This document shows, piece by piece, positions 20,495 to 28,924 of a stretch of DNA of 64,000 bases. The position numbers were made by a program, and so were the translations under genes. A model generated the notes under the pieces. The model had not been told where the DNA came from, searched no databases, and saw only the letters and a program-made list of their open reading frames with translations. The DNA is taken from the NCBI RefSeq assembly GCF_900104635.1, contig NZ_FNWC01000007.1, positions 558,001-622,000 of the forward strand. Reading direction: 5' to 3'. Origin of the DNA: Coprococcus phoceensis (GTDB lineage Bacteria; Bacillota; Clostridia; Lachnospirales; Lachnospiraceae). Within the stretch, counting starts at the first letter, position 1. Every line of letters starts with the position of its first letter.

Positions 20495-20523
20495 TTGACG
20501 ACAAGCGATTGAATTGGTATAAT
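20495..20523 (+). promoter_or_regulatory. Promoter of the HPr-like gene
   Basis: TTGACG (20495-20500) and a consensus TATAAT (20518-20523) with exactly 17 nt spacing. TTGG just before the -10 adds an extended -10 element. It lies 42 nt before the start of the small HPr-like protein. Confidence 0.8.
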
Positions 20524-20564
20524 AAAAAAATGTGTTTAGCAATACCATGAAAGGAGTGATCACA

Positions 20565-20792
20565 GTGGACAAGAAGTTTCAAATAAGACTATCTGCTACC
20601 GAAGATGTAAAAGAATTTGTAAGAGCAGCTGGGCAGTGCGACTTTGACATCGATGTATTTTATAACCGTGTGGTAATTGATGCTAAATCTATTCTAGGAG
20701 TTCTAAGCTTAGATTTGACTCAGCCTCTGACTGTTCAGTATGGTGGACAGAATGATAATTTTGAAAAGACATTAAGAAAATTTGCAGCATAG
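20565..20792 (+). CDS. HPr-like protein lacking the catalytic histidine
   Basis: 75-residue protein with the HPr fold signature. The segment VIDAKSILGVLSLDL near residue 40 matches the regulatory Ser-46 loop of HPr (KSIMGVMSL), so the Ser phosphorylated by HPr kinase appears kept. The phosphotransfer His-15 region (usually HARPA) reads SATEDVKEFVRAA instead, so PTS phosphotransfer is not expected. It may be a regulatory or decoy HPr, comparable to Crh of Bacillus. GTG 20565 is chosen from AAGGAG at 20551-20556. It is monocistronic, with its own promoter and a strong terminator. The fold assignment is good and the function is inferred. Confidence 0.78.
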   Translation: MDKKFQIRLSATEDVKEFVRAAGQCDFDIDVFYNRVVIDAKSILGVLSLDLTQPLTVQYGGQNDNFEKTLRKFAA

Positions 20793-20807
20793 ATATGTGA
20801 TGGAAGG

Positions 20808-20857
20808 AAGCTCTGAATCTTTTTCGGTGTAAGCCGAAGGTTTGGGGCTTTTATTTT
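20808..20857 (+). terminator. Rho-independent terminator after the HPr-like gene
   Basis: A long stem (20808-20819 with 20839-20850, several G-U pairs) is topped by an inner TTCGG/CCGAA hairpin and followed by TTTTATTTT. A clear intrinsic terminator. Confidence 0.8.
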
Positions 20858-20904
20858 ACACATGGATAAATAAACATGCTATAATGAGGCGGGAGGAAAT
20901 ACAG

Positions 20905-23277
20905 ATGGAAGAGAAGATAATTCGTATTTCTGTTCGCAATTTGGTGGAGTTTATATTGCGGGAAGGCGATATTGATAATAGAAAAGCGGGGCTGCCGGAT
21001 AAAGAGGCTATGCAGCTTGGTGGAAGAATTCACCGGAAGATTCAAAGACAGATGGGATCTGACTATCATGCGGAGGTTCCGTTAAAGATTACGGTTCCCT
21101 GTGAGGGATTTGCGATTCAAATAGAGGGAAGAGCAGATGGAATTCAGAAGACAGCAGATGGAGTTGTGGTTGATGAGATCAAAGGAGTCTTGCGTGAGCT
21201 GGAATATATTGAGAAGCCCGTCAGCGTGCACCTTGCACAGGCAAAATGTTATGGGTATATCTATGGAAAACAGCAGGAACTGGATAGCATTACAGTACAG
21301 ATGACATATTGTCAGATGGAGACAGAGGAAGTGAAACGTTTTCAGGAGACATTTTCGATTGAGGAATTGGAGAGATGGTTTTTTGATATTGTGATGCAAT
21401 ATGAGAAGTGGGCGCGCTTTCAAATCGAGTGGAGGCAGACAAGGGATGCGACCATAAAGGAGGCAGAATTTCCATATCCTTACAGAGAGGGGCAAAGAGA
21501 GCTTGTGACATCTGTCTACCGGACAATTCTGAGGAAGAAAAAATTATTTATTCAGGCGCCTACAGGTGTAGGAAAGACGATGACAACTATATTCCCAGCG
21601 GTGAAAGCGGTAGGAGAAGGACTGGGGGATAAGATTTTTTACCTGACGGCGAAGACGATTACAAGAACTGTGGCAGAGCAGGCATTTCAGATTCTAAAAA
21701 AGAACGGTCTGCAGTATAAAGTTGCAACATTGACCGCGAAAGAGAAAATCTGTTTTTGTGAAAAGGCGGAATGCAACCCAGATGTATGTCCATATGCAAA
21801 GGGACATTTTGACCGGGTGAATGATGCGGTTTATGAAATGATCACTACGATGGAGGAGATGAGCCGGGAGAATATAGAGACTCAAGCGAAAAAGCATAGT
21901 GTATGTCCGTTTGAGATGGGATTGGATGTGTCGTTGTGGGTGGATGCCATTATCTGTGACTATAATTATGTATTTGATCCGAATGCACATTTGAAGAGGT
22001 TTTTCTCAGAGGGAAAAAAGGGAGAATACTTATTCTTGATTGATGAGGCGCATAACCTTGTGGAGCGTGGCAGGGAGATGTACAGTGCGGTTCTCTATAA
22101 AGAAGAGTTTTTACAGATGAAAAAAGCAGTCAGATATGAGAGTGTGAAACTGACACGGCAATTAGAGGGATGCAATCAAATGTTGCTGGAGATGAAAAGA
22201 GAGTGCCAGACTTATAAAGAATATAATAGTATTTCCCATTTTGCGTTGAAATTGTTGAATGTAATGAATGGTCTGCAAAAGCTTTTGGAAGAGAAGGAGC
22301 AGGTAGATGAGGAAGTTTTAGAGTTCTACTTTCATGTTCGGAACTTTCTTAACATCTATGAAGAAGTGGATGAAAATTATGTGATTTATACAGAATTGGA
22401 GGAAGGCGGAGACTTTAAGTTGAAATTATTCTGTGTGAATCCGGCAGTAAAATTGCAAAATTTTTTAAGTCAGGGCAACAGTACTGTGTTCTTTTCGGCA
22501 ACACTTTTGCCCATCCGGTATTATAAAAAGTTGTTGAGCGTAGAGACGGATGACTATGCGGTGTACGCACATTCGCCGTTTAAGGAGGCGAATCGCCTTT
22601 TGGTGTTGGGACAGGATGTCAGTACAAAGTACACAAGGCGCGGATATGAGATGTATGAGCGATTTGCAATTTATATCAAGAATGTCATGCAGGCAAAACC
22701 AGGCAATTATCTTGTGTTTTTCCCGTCGTACCGATTTATGGAAGAAGTGCGGGAGACATTTGAGAGATACAGGACAGAAGAGATGTGTTGTATGATGCAG
22801 GAACAGAATATGAATGAACAGGACAGAGAAGCATTTTTACAGGAATTCGAAGCAGAAAGAGAAGGAAGTCTGGCAGGATTTTGTGTGATGGGAGGCATTT
22901 TTTCAGAGGGAATTGATTTGACAAAGGAGCGTCTGATTGGGGCGATGATTGTCGGAACCGGACTGCCGCAAGTATGCAATGAACGTGAGATTTTAAAACA
23001 ATATTTTGACAGGCATGGAGAAAACGGGTTCGACTATGCATATTTGTATCCGGGGATGAACAAGGTGCTTCAGGCAGCGGGGCGTGTTATACGAACGGAG
23101 GAAGACAAAGGGGTAATTGCACTTTTGGACGATCGCTTTGCAGGAAGAAGATATTTGGAGATTTTTCCAAGAGAGTGGAGAAAACTTACTTATTGTAATG
23201 TAAAGACAATCGGAGAGAAAGTAGAGCAGTTTTGGGAAAACGCTTATATCGAACCGGAGTCTGATATAAGCGTCTGA
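20905..23277 (+). CDS. XPD/DinG-type Fe-S helicase with N-terminal RecB/Cas4-like nuclease domain
   Basis: Superfamily 2 DNA helicase of the XPD/DinG group, 790 residues. The N-terminal ~110 residues look like a PD-(D/E)xK nuclease: GGRIHRKI (His near 40), EGRADGI (Asp near 75), DEIKG (E-x-K near 90) and LAQAKCYGYIY (Q-x-x-Y type motif), as in Cas4/RecB/AddB. The helicase follows with Walker A QAPTGVGKTMT near 217. Four cysteines for a [4Fe-4S] cluster lie at roughly 283-335 (CFCEKAECNPDVCPY, then VCPF). The DEAH box LIDEAHNL is near 379 and motif VI QAAGRVIRTEEDKG near 723. ATG 20905 follows GGGAGGA. It is a likely DNA repair enzyme and sits near the radical SAM pair. Confidence 0.87.
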   Translation: MEEKIIRISVRNLVEFILREGDIDNRKAGLPDKEAMQLGGRIHRKIQRQMGSDYHAEVPLKITVPCEGFAIQIEGRADGIQKTADGVVVDEIKGVLRELEYIEKPVSVHLAQAKCYGYIYGKQQELDSITVQMTYCQMETEEVKRFQETFSIEELERWFFDIVMQYEKWARFQIEWRQTRDATIKEAEFPYPYREGQRELVTSVYRTILRKKKLFIQAPTGVGKTMTTIFPAVKAVGEGLGDKIFYLTAKTITRTVAEQAFQILKKNGLQYKVATLTAKEKICFCEKAECNPDVCPYAKGHFDRVNDAVYEMITTMEEMSRENIETQAKKHSVCPFEMGLDVSLWVDAIICDYNYVFDPNAHLKRFFSEGKKGEYLFLIDEAHNLVERGREMYSAVLYKEEFLQMKKAVRYESVKLTRQLEGCNQMLLEMKRECQTYKEYNSISHFALKLLNVMNGLQKLLEEKEQVDEEVLEFYFHVRNFLNIYEEVDENYVIYTELEEGGDFKLKLFCVNPAVKLQNFLSQGNSTVFFSATLLPIRYYKKLLSVETDDYAVYAHSPFKEANRLLVLGQDVSTKYTRRGYEMYERFAIYIKNVMQAKPGNYLVFFPSYRFMEEVRETFERYRTEEMCCMMQEQNMNEQDREAFLQEFEAEREGSLAGFCVMGGIFSEGIDLTKERLIGAMIVGTGLPQVCNEREILKQYFDRHGENGFDYAYLYPGMNKVLQAAGRVIRTEEDKGVIALLDDRFAGRRYLEIFPREWRKLTYCNVKTIGEKVEQFWENAYIEPESDISV
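23240..23273 (-). terminator. Hairpin inside the helicase 3' end, candidate terminator for the LysR gene
   Basis: ACGCTTATATC (23240-23250) and GATATAAGCGT (23263-23273) form a perfect 11-bp stem covering the last codons of the helicase gene. Read on the minus strand it is followed by a short T-run (TTTCCC), so it may end transcription of the convergent regulator gene. The T-run is short. Confidence 0.5.
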
Positions 23278-23282
23278 AAAGG

Positions 23283-24167
23283 TTATTCAATAGGTTGAAA
23301 ATAGTTTAAAAATTCCAAGGTTGCTTTCGATACCGGGACATGCTCATTGTGAACGACAACGAGTTGTCTTGTAGGAAGAACCTCATCAGTGTGAACCACA
23401 AACAGATCGTCGGAATCTTTCGGGACACAGTAATCCGGAATAAAGGCGATTCCCAATCCGATTTTAGCAAGGTCGATCAAAAGATCATTGCTGCTGAGTT
23501 CGATCTCAGGGACGAGATCCAGCTGATGTTTTTGGAAAAGACTGTGTAAAAATTCACTTGTCGTACTTTTTCGATCGAGCATCAAAATAGGATAGTTCAG
23601 TAAATCGCGTAATGATAAGGCTTTATCCTTCAGTTCTGCAAAAGAACGGTTGGCGATAAAGACATCTTTGAATTCCGCAATCTGTTTAAAAGAATAAAGA
23701 TTGCTCAAATAGGAATTCGGGTAGTTGATGACAATCAGGTCTACCTGACCTGTCTCCAATAATTCTACACATTTGATTGAAGTTTGGTTTGTTACTTTAA
23801 TATGTGCGTTTGGAAATTCTTTATGAAACCGTTCTAAATATGGAACTAAAAAATAACGACAAATCGTGTCACTTGCGCCGATGCGAATCTGTCCTCCGGT
23901 GGAAGAAGAATCAATCAGCTGTGATTCTCCACGTTTGATCAGATTCATCGCTGGTTCCACATGACGAAGGAGAATCTCGCCTTCCGGTGTTAGCTGTACA
24001 CGTTTTGTGCTCCGGATGAATAAGGTCTGGTCCAATTTTTTTTCAAGCGCTTTGATTGATTGGCTGACGGCTGATTGAGAGATGAACAGCTGCTTGGACG
24101 CCTCCGAGAAGCTCAAGGTTGTCGCAACATAAAAAAATACTTTATATAACTCGTAATTGATATCCAT
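23283..24167 (-). CDS. LysR family transcriptional regulator
   Basis: LysR-type regulator, 294 residues, typical length. The N-terminal winged helix-turn-helix is clear: LSFSEASKQLFISQSAVSQSIKALEKKL, then LFIRSTKRVQLTPEGE. The remaining ~200 residues form the periplasmic-binding-protein-like effector domain (GGQIRIGASDTICRYFLVPYLERF). It is transcribed divergently from a small membrane-protein gene 99 bp away, the usual position for an LTTR target. The family resembles CysL/CysB-like regulators by its opening, but the effector cannot be named. An 11-nt palindrome in the shared intergenic region is a possible operator. Confidence 0.93.
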   Translation of the reverse strand: MDINYELYKVFFYVATTLSFSEASKQLFISQSAVSQSIKALEKKLDQTLFIRSTKRVQLTPEGEILLRHVEPAMNLIKRGESQLIDSSSTGGQIRIGASDTICRYFLVPYLERFHKEFPNAHIKVTNQTSIKCVELLETGQVDLIVINYPNSYLSNLYSFKQIAEFKDVFIANRSFAELKDKALSLRDLLNYPILMLDRKSTTSEFLHSLFQKHQLDLVPEIELSSNDLLIDLAKIGLGIAFIPDYCVPKDSDDLFVVHTDEVLPTRQLVVVHNEHVPVSKATLEFLNYFQPIE

Positions 24168-24195
24168 TATTAGTCCTCCTTATAAAAGTGCTGTT

Positions 24196-24206
24196 CTTAT
24201 TATAAG
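24196..24206. promoter_or_regulatory. Small palindrome between divergent LysR and membrane-protein genes
   Basis: CTTAT-T-ATAAG (24196-24206) is a perfect palindrome in the 99-bp divergent region. A TATAAT (24217-24222) for the plus-strand gene follows, with a weak TTCTTA 17 nt before it that overlaps the palindrome. The position fits an LTTR operator, but the site is short and AT-rich. Confidence 0.3.
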
Positions 24207-24266
24207 GGGTAAAAGGTATAATTACAATAGAGAATAGAAAATTTAGTGGGAAAGGAAGATGAATGT

Positions 24267-24965
24267 ATGAAGATAGTACATTGGTTTTTGGGAATGACAG
24301 CAATTCTTTCTGTGATTGTCATCTTACTCATTTCCAGTTTTGAAATCGGAATTTACAGTGATTTTGGGTGGTATGAAAAGGAATATGAAAAATACAATGT
24401 CACGGAAGATTTGGAGATGAAGATGGATGATGTCATGGATGTGACAGAAGAGATGATGGCGTATCTGAGAGGAGACAGGGAGGATCTGGTTGTTTGGACA
24501 ACTGTGAATGGAGAAAAACAGGAATTTTTTAATGATCGGGAGAAGGCGCATATGGTGGATGTACAGAATTTATTTTTGGGAGGTCTGACATTGCGTTTTA
24601 GTGCGATTATCGTGCTTGTGATTTCGTTGAGTGGATTGATTTTCACAAAGGGGAACTGGAAACGGATTTTGCCAAAATCATTTTTGACAGGTTTGGGAGC
24701 GTTTCTTGTAATTTCAGGAGGTCTTGGAGTATTGTTCGCATCTGATTTTAATAAGTATTTTTTCTTATTTCATGAGATCTTTTTTGACAATGATTTATGG
24801 CTGTTGGATCCTGCAACGGATTTGATGATCCGAATGCTTCCGGAAGGATTTTTCTTTGATATGGTCATTCGGATAGGAAGTATTTTTATTGGTATGCTGG
24901 CAATACTGCTGATTCTCAGTATGCTTATTTTGCACCGACAGAAAGCGAATAAGAAAAACTTATAA
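24267..24965 (+). CDS. TIGR01906-like integral membrane protein
   Basis: 232-residue membrane protein resembling the TIGR01906 family of unknown function. There is an N-terminal membrane helix (~residues 5-25), an extracytoplasmic segment of ~80 residues rich in charged residues, then three further helices (~105-125, ~135-155, ~200-225). The conserved block FHEIFFDNDLWLLDP plus LPEGFFFD, between helices 3 and 4, is the mark of the family. ATG 24267 has AAAGGAAG about 9 nt upstream. It is divergent from the LysR gene and followed by purL. No function is known; a role with the regulator is possible only by position. Confidence 0.75.
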   Translation: MKIVHWFLGMTAILSVIVILLISSFEIGIYSDFGWYEKEYEKYNVTEDLEMKMDDVMDVTEEMMAYLRGDREDLVVWTTVNGEKQEFFNDREKAHMVDVQNLFLGGLTLRFSAIIVLVISLSGLIFTKGNWKRILPKSFLTGLGAFLVISGGLGVLFASDFNKYFFLFHEIFFDNDLWLLDPATDLMIRMLPEGFFFDMVIRIGSIFIGMLAILLILSMLILHRQKANKKNL

Positions 24966-25054
24966 GTGAGTTAAGATATATTAATTATACTAATGATGCG
25001 AAATGTGGTAGGATAAGGGTAGTAGCCAAAATGGAATTACAGATGGAGGATAAT

Positions 25055-28000
25055 ATGAATAGTGTAAAACGTGTATATGTAGAAAAGAAACAAGAATTCG
25101 CAGTACAGGCAAAAGAGTTGAAACAAGAATTAAAAAGCTATTTGGGAATTCAGACGGTGGAAAATGTACGTGTGCTGATTCGCTATGACATTGAAAATAT
25201 TTCAGATGCAACATTTGAGACGGCGTGCAACGGTATTTTTTCCGAACCGCCGGTAGACATTTTATATAAAGAAGAATTTGAAGTGAAAGAGGGAAGCAGA
25301 ATTTTCTCGGTAGAATATTTGCCGGGGCAGTTTGATCAGCGTGCAGATTCTGCAGTGCAGTGTGTGCAGTTCATCAAAGAAGACGAGATGCCGGTAATCA
25401 AGTCAGCAACGACTTATGTCATTGAAGGTGCGATTACAGATGAAGAATTTGCCGCAATCAAAGCGCACTGCATCAATCCGGTAGATTCCAGAGAGACTGG
25501 TATGGAAAAGCCAGAGACATTGATTACACAGTTTGAAGAGCCGGAAGATGTAAAAATCTTTGACGGTTTTAAAGATATGGAAGAGGACAAGTTAAAAGAA
25601 TTATATGATTCTTTAGGACTTGCCATGACATTCAAAGATTTTCTTCATATTCAGAACTATTTCAAGGGAGAAGAAAAGAGAGATCCTTCTATGACAGAGA
25701 TTCGTGTGTTGGATACATATTGGTCTGACCACTGCCGTCATACAACATTCTCTACAGAATTAAAAGAAGTAAGTTTTGGGGAAGGCGATTACAAAGAGCC
25801 AATCGTCAATGCATACAAACATTATTTGAACACACACAGTGAGATTTTTGCAGGAAGAGAAGATAAGTTCGTATGCCTGATGGATCTTGCTCTTATGGCA
25901 ATGCGCAAATTAAAACGTGAAGGAAAGTTAGAAGATCAGGAAGAGTCTGATGAGATCAACGCGTGCAGTATCGTTGTTCCGGTAGTGGTTGACGGTGTGG
26001 AAGAAGAATGGCTTGTGAACTTTAAAAATGAGACACACAACCATCCGACAGAGATCGAACCGTTTGGTGGAGCAGCTACTTGCCTTGGTGGAGCAATCCG
26101 TGACCCATTGTCAGGACGTACTTATGTATATCAGGCAATGCGTGTGACCGGTGCAGCAGATCCGACTGTGTCCGTAAAAGAGACAATGAAAGGAAAATTG
26201 CCACAGAAGAAACTGGTGACAGGAGCGGCGCATGGATACAGTTCTTATGGTAATCAGATTGGTCTTGCAACCGGTGCAGTAAAAGAGATTTATCATCCGG
26301 ATTATGTGGCAAAACGTATGGAGATCGGCGCTGTTTTAGGTGCGGCGCCAAGAAGAGCGGTTATCAGAGAGACATCGGATCCGGGAGATATCATTATCTT
26401 ATTGGGTGGACGTACAGGACGCGACGGCTGTGGTGGAGCGACAGGTTCTTCTAAAGTGCATACAGAGGAGTCTATCGAGACATGTGGAGCAGAAGTTCAA
26501 AAAGGAAATCCACCGACAGAACGTAAAATTCAGCGTCTGTTCAGAAGAGAAGAAGTAAGTAAATTAATTAAAAAGTGTAATGACTTTGGTGCCGGTGGTG
26601 TGTCTGTTGCAATTGGTGAGCTGGCAGATGGACTTCAGGTGAATTTAGATAAGGTGCCGAAAAAATATGCAGGTCTTGACGGAACAGAGATTGCGATCTC
26701 TGAATCACAGGAGCGTATGGCTGTTGTCGTTGATCCGAGAGATGTAGAGCAATTTTTGGCATATGCAAAAGAAGAGAACTTAGAGGCTGTAGAAGTGGCT
26801 GTTGTGACAGAGACTCCAAGATTAGTATTGTCATGGAGAGGAAAAGAGATTGTTAATATTTCCCGCGCATTCCTTGACACAAACGGTGCACATCAGGAGA
26901 CAACAGTGGCAGTTGACATTCCGAACAGAGAAGACAGTATTCTTGTGAAAGAGGATGTCGATGATGTAAAAGAAAAATGGTTGAATACCTTAAAGGACTT
27001 AAATGTATGTTCTCAGAAAGGTCTTGTGGAGATGTTTGACGGTTCTATCGGGGCTGGCTCTGTATTTATGCCGCACGGTGGAAAATATCAGATGACAGAG
27101 ACACAGGCTATGGTTGCAAAATTACCGGTATTGACCGGAAAATGTGATACAGTGACTATGATGAGTTATGGATTTGACCCGTATCTGTCAAGCTGGAGTC
27201 CATACCATGGTGCAGTTTACGCAGTGCTTGAATCTGTGGCGAAAATTGTGGCAAACGGTGGAGATTACAGTAAGATTCGTCTTACGTTCCAGGAATATTT
27301 CCGCAGAATGACAGAAGATCCATCAAGATGGAGCCAGCCATTTGCAGCGCTTCTTGGAGCATATGATGTACAGCTTGGATTAGGACTTCCATCTATCGGT
27401 GGAAAAGACAGTATGTCAGGAACATTCCAGGATATCGACGTGCCTCCGACACTTGTATCATTTGCAGTGGATGTGGCAGAGCAGAAAGACATCATTACAC
27501 CGGAATTGAAAAAAGCAGGTAACAAGTTAGTATGGCTCCGTGTGGAAAAGGATCAGTATGATCTTCCGGTATATGCTCAGGTAATGGATCAGTATGGTAA
27601 ATTCAGAGAAGATATCCAAAACGGAAACATCGTATCCGCTTACGTATTAGACAGACACGGTATTGCAGCAGCTGTCAGCAAGATGGCATTTGGTAACGGT
27701 ATGGGTGTGAAAATTGAAAGCAATGTGGATAAGAGAGATCTGTTTGCACCTGCATTTGCTGATATCATTGCAGAAGTAGCGGCAGAAAAAGTATCAGAGC
27801 TTGCAATTACATATACAGTCATCGGTGAAGTGACAGATAAAGCGGCGTTTGAATATGGTGACGTGACAATCGAATTGAAAGAAGCAGTTGATACATGGAA
27901 AGCTCCGCTTGAAAAAGTATTCCCAACTGTTTCGGGACAGACGGAGGCGAAAGCTGTGAAAGAACAACTGTTCAACACAGACAGCATCCATATCTGCAGC

Positions 28001-28810
28001 CATAAGATTGGACAGCCAACTGTATTTATTCCTGTATTTCCAGGAACAAACTGTGAATATGACAGTGCGAAAGCGTTTGAACGCGCCGGAGCGAAAGTGA
28101 TCACAAAAGTGTTCAAAAATCTGGATGCAGCAGATATCCGTGATTCTGTCGCTGAGTTTGAAAAAGCAATTGCACAGGCACAGATGATTATGTTCCCAGG
28201 TGGATTTAGTGCGGGAGATGAACCAGATGGTTCTGCAAAATTCTTTGCAACTGCATTCCAAAATGCGAAGTTGAAAGAAGCGGTAGAAAAATTATTGAAC
28301 GAACGTGACGGTCTTGCACTTGGTATCTGTAACGGATTCCAGGCGTTGATTAAGTTAGGATTGGTTCCATACGGAAAAGTATGTGGACAGACAGCAGAAT
28401 CTCCGACACTTACTTACAATACAATCGGACGTCATATTTCGAAAATGGTATATACAAAAGTTGTGACAAACAAATCACCTTGGCTGCAGGGAGCTGAGCT
28501 TGGCGGAGTTTATACAAACCCGGCATCTCACGGAGAAGGACGTTTTGTAGCATCAGAAGAAGTGTTGAATGAATTATTCGTAAACGGACAGGTTGCAACA
28601 CAGTATTGTGATCTGAATGGAACAATCACAATGGATGAAGAGTGGAATCCAAATGGCTCTTACAGAGCGATCGAAGGTATCACAAGCCCGGATGGACGTG
28701 TACTTGGGAAAATGGCTCACTCAGAACGCCGCGGTGATTCTGTTGCAATCAATATTTACGGAGAACAGGATCTGCAGATCTTTGAATCCGGTGTAAAATA
28801 TTTCAAATAA
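25055..28810 (+). CDS. purL: Phosphoribosylformylglycinamidine synthase (single-chain, PurLQ fusion)
   Basis: Fourth step of purine synthesis: FGAR plus glutamine and ATP to FGAM. The enzyme is the large single-chain form, 1251 residues, with synthase domains followed by a glutaminase domain, instead of the separate PurS/PurQ/PurL usual in Bacilli. ATP and substrate motifs include SDHCRHTTFSTEL and FKNETHNHPTEIEPFGGAAT. The C-terminal amidotransferase begins at about residue 990 (FPGTNCEYD), with GGFSAGDEPDGSAK and the nucleophile Cys in LGICNGFQAL. ATG 25055 follows GGAGGA. It stands alone, without other pur genes, and ends at a strong terminator. I see no purine riboswitch upstream. Confidence 0.97.
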   Translation: MNSVKRVYVEKKQEFAVQAKELKQELKSYLGIQTVENVRVLIRYDIENISDATFETACNGIFSEPPVDILYKEEFEVKEGSRIFSVEYLPGQFDQRADSAVQCVQFIKEDEMPVIKSATTYVIEGAITDEEFAAIKAHCINPVDSRETGMEKPETLITQFEEPEDVKIFDGFKDMEEDKLKELYDSLGLAMTFKDFLHIQNYFKGEEKRDPSMTEIRVLDTYWSDHCRHTTFSTELKEVSFGEGDYKEPIVNAYKHYLNTHSEIFAGREDKFVCLMDLALMAMRKLKREGKLEDQEESDEINACSIVVPVVVDGVEEEWLVNFKNETHNHPTEIEPFGGAATCLGGAIRDPLSGRTYVYQAMRVTGAADPTVSVKETMKGKLPQKKLVTGAAHGYSSYGNQIGLATGAVKEIYHPDYVAKRMEIGAVLGAAPRRAVIRETSDPGDIIILLGGRTGRDGCGGATGSSKVHTEESIETCGAEVQKGNPPTERKIQRLFRREEVSKLIKKCNDFGAGGVSVAIGELADGLQVNLDKVPKKYAGLDGTEIAISESQERMAVVVDPRDVEQFLAYAKEENLEAVEVAVVTETPRLVLSWRGKEIVNISRAFLDTNGAHQETTVAVDIPNREDSILVKEDVDDVKEKWLNTLKDLNVCSQKGLVEMFDGSIGAGSVFMPHGGKYQMTETQAMVAKLPVLTGKCDTVTMMSYGFDPYLSSWSPYHGAVYAVLESVAKIVANGGDYSKIRLTFQEYFRRMTEDPSRWSQPFAALLGAYDVQLGLGLPSIGGKDSMSGTFQDIDVPPTLVSFAVDVAEQKDIITPELKKAGNKLVWLRVEKDQYDLPVYAQVMDQYGKFREDIQNGNIVSAYVLDRHGIAAAVSKMAFGNGMGVKIESNVDKRDLFAPAFADIIAEVAAEKVSELAITYTVIGEVTDKAAFEYGDVTIELKEAVDTWKAPLEKVFPTVSGQTEAKAVKEQLFNTDSIHICSHKIGQPTVFIPVFPGTNCEYDSAKAFERAGAKVITKVFKNLDAADIRDSVAEFEKAIAQAQMIMFPGGFSAGDEPDGSAKFFATAFQNAKLKEAVEKLLNERDGLALGICNGFQALIKLGLVPYGKVCGQTAESPTLTYNTIGRHISKMVYTKVVTNKSPWLQGAELGGVYTNPASHGEGRFVASEEVLNELFVNGQVATQYCDLNGTITMDEEWNPNGSYRAIEGITSPDGRVLGKMAHSERRGDSVAINIYGEQDLQIFESGVKYFK

Positions 28811-28843
28811 GAATAGAGTGTTATAGTTTCTATATCAGAAAAG

Positions 28844-28885
28844 GATACGATGCATATAAAAAAAGGGTGCATCGTATCTTTTTAT
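28844..28885 (+). terminator. Rho-independent terminator after purL
   Basis: GATACGATGCA (28844-28854) pairs perfectly with TGCATCGTATC (28868-28878), followed by TTTTTATTT. It separates purL from the potassium island. Confidence 0.9.
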
Positions 28886-28924
28886 TTGGTATGATAAGAA
28901 GGAAAGAGAGGAAAAGAGATATTT

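Noticed and set aside
24966..25054. Possible purine riboswitch before purL
   Set aside because: The gap is only ~90 nt and AT-rich, and shows none of the conserved guanine-riboswitch core.
27640..28261. Two overlapping minus-strand frames opposite purL
   Set aside because: Overlap a certain gene in two frames with no start signals.
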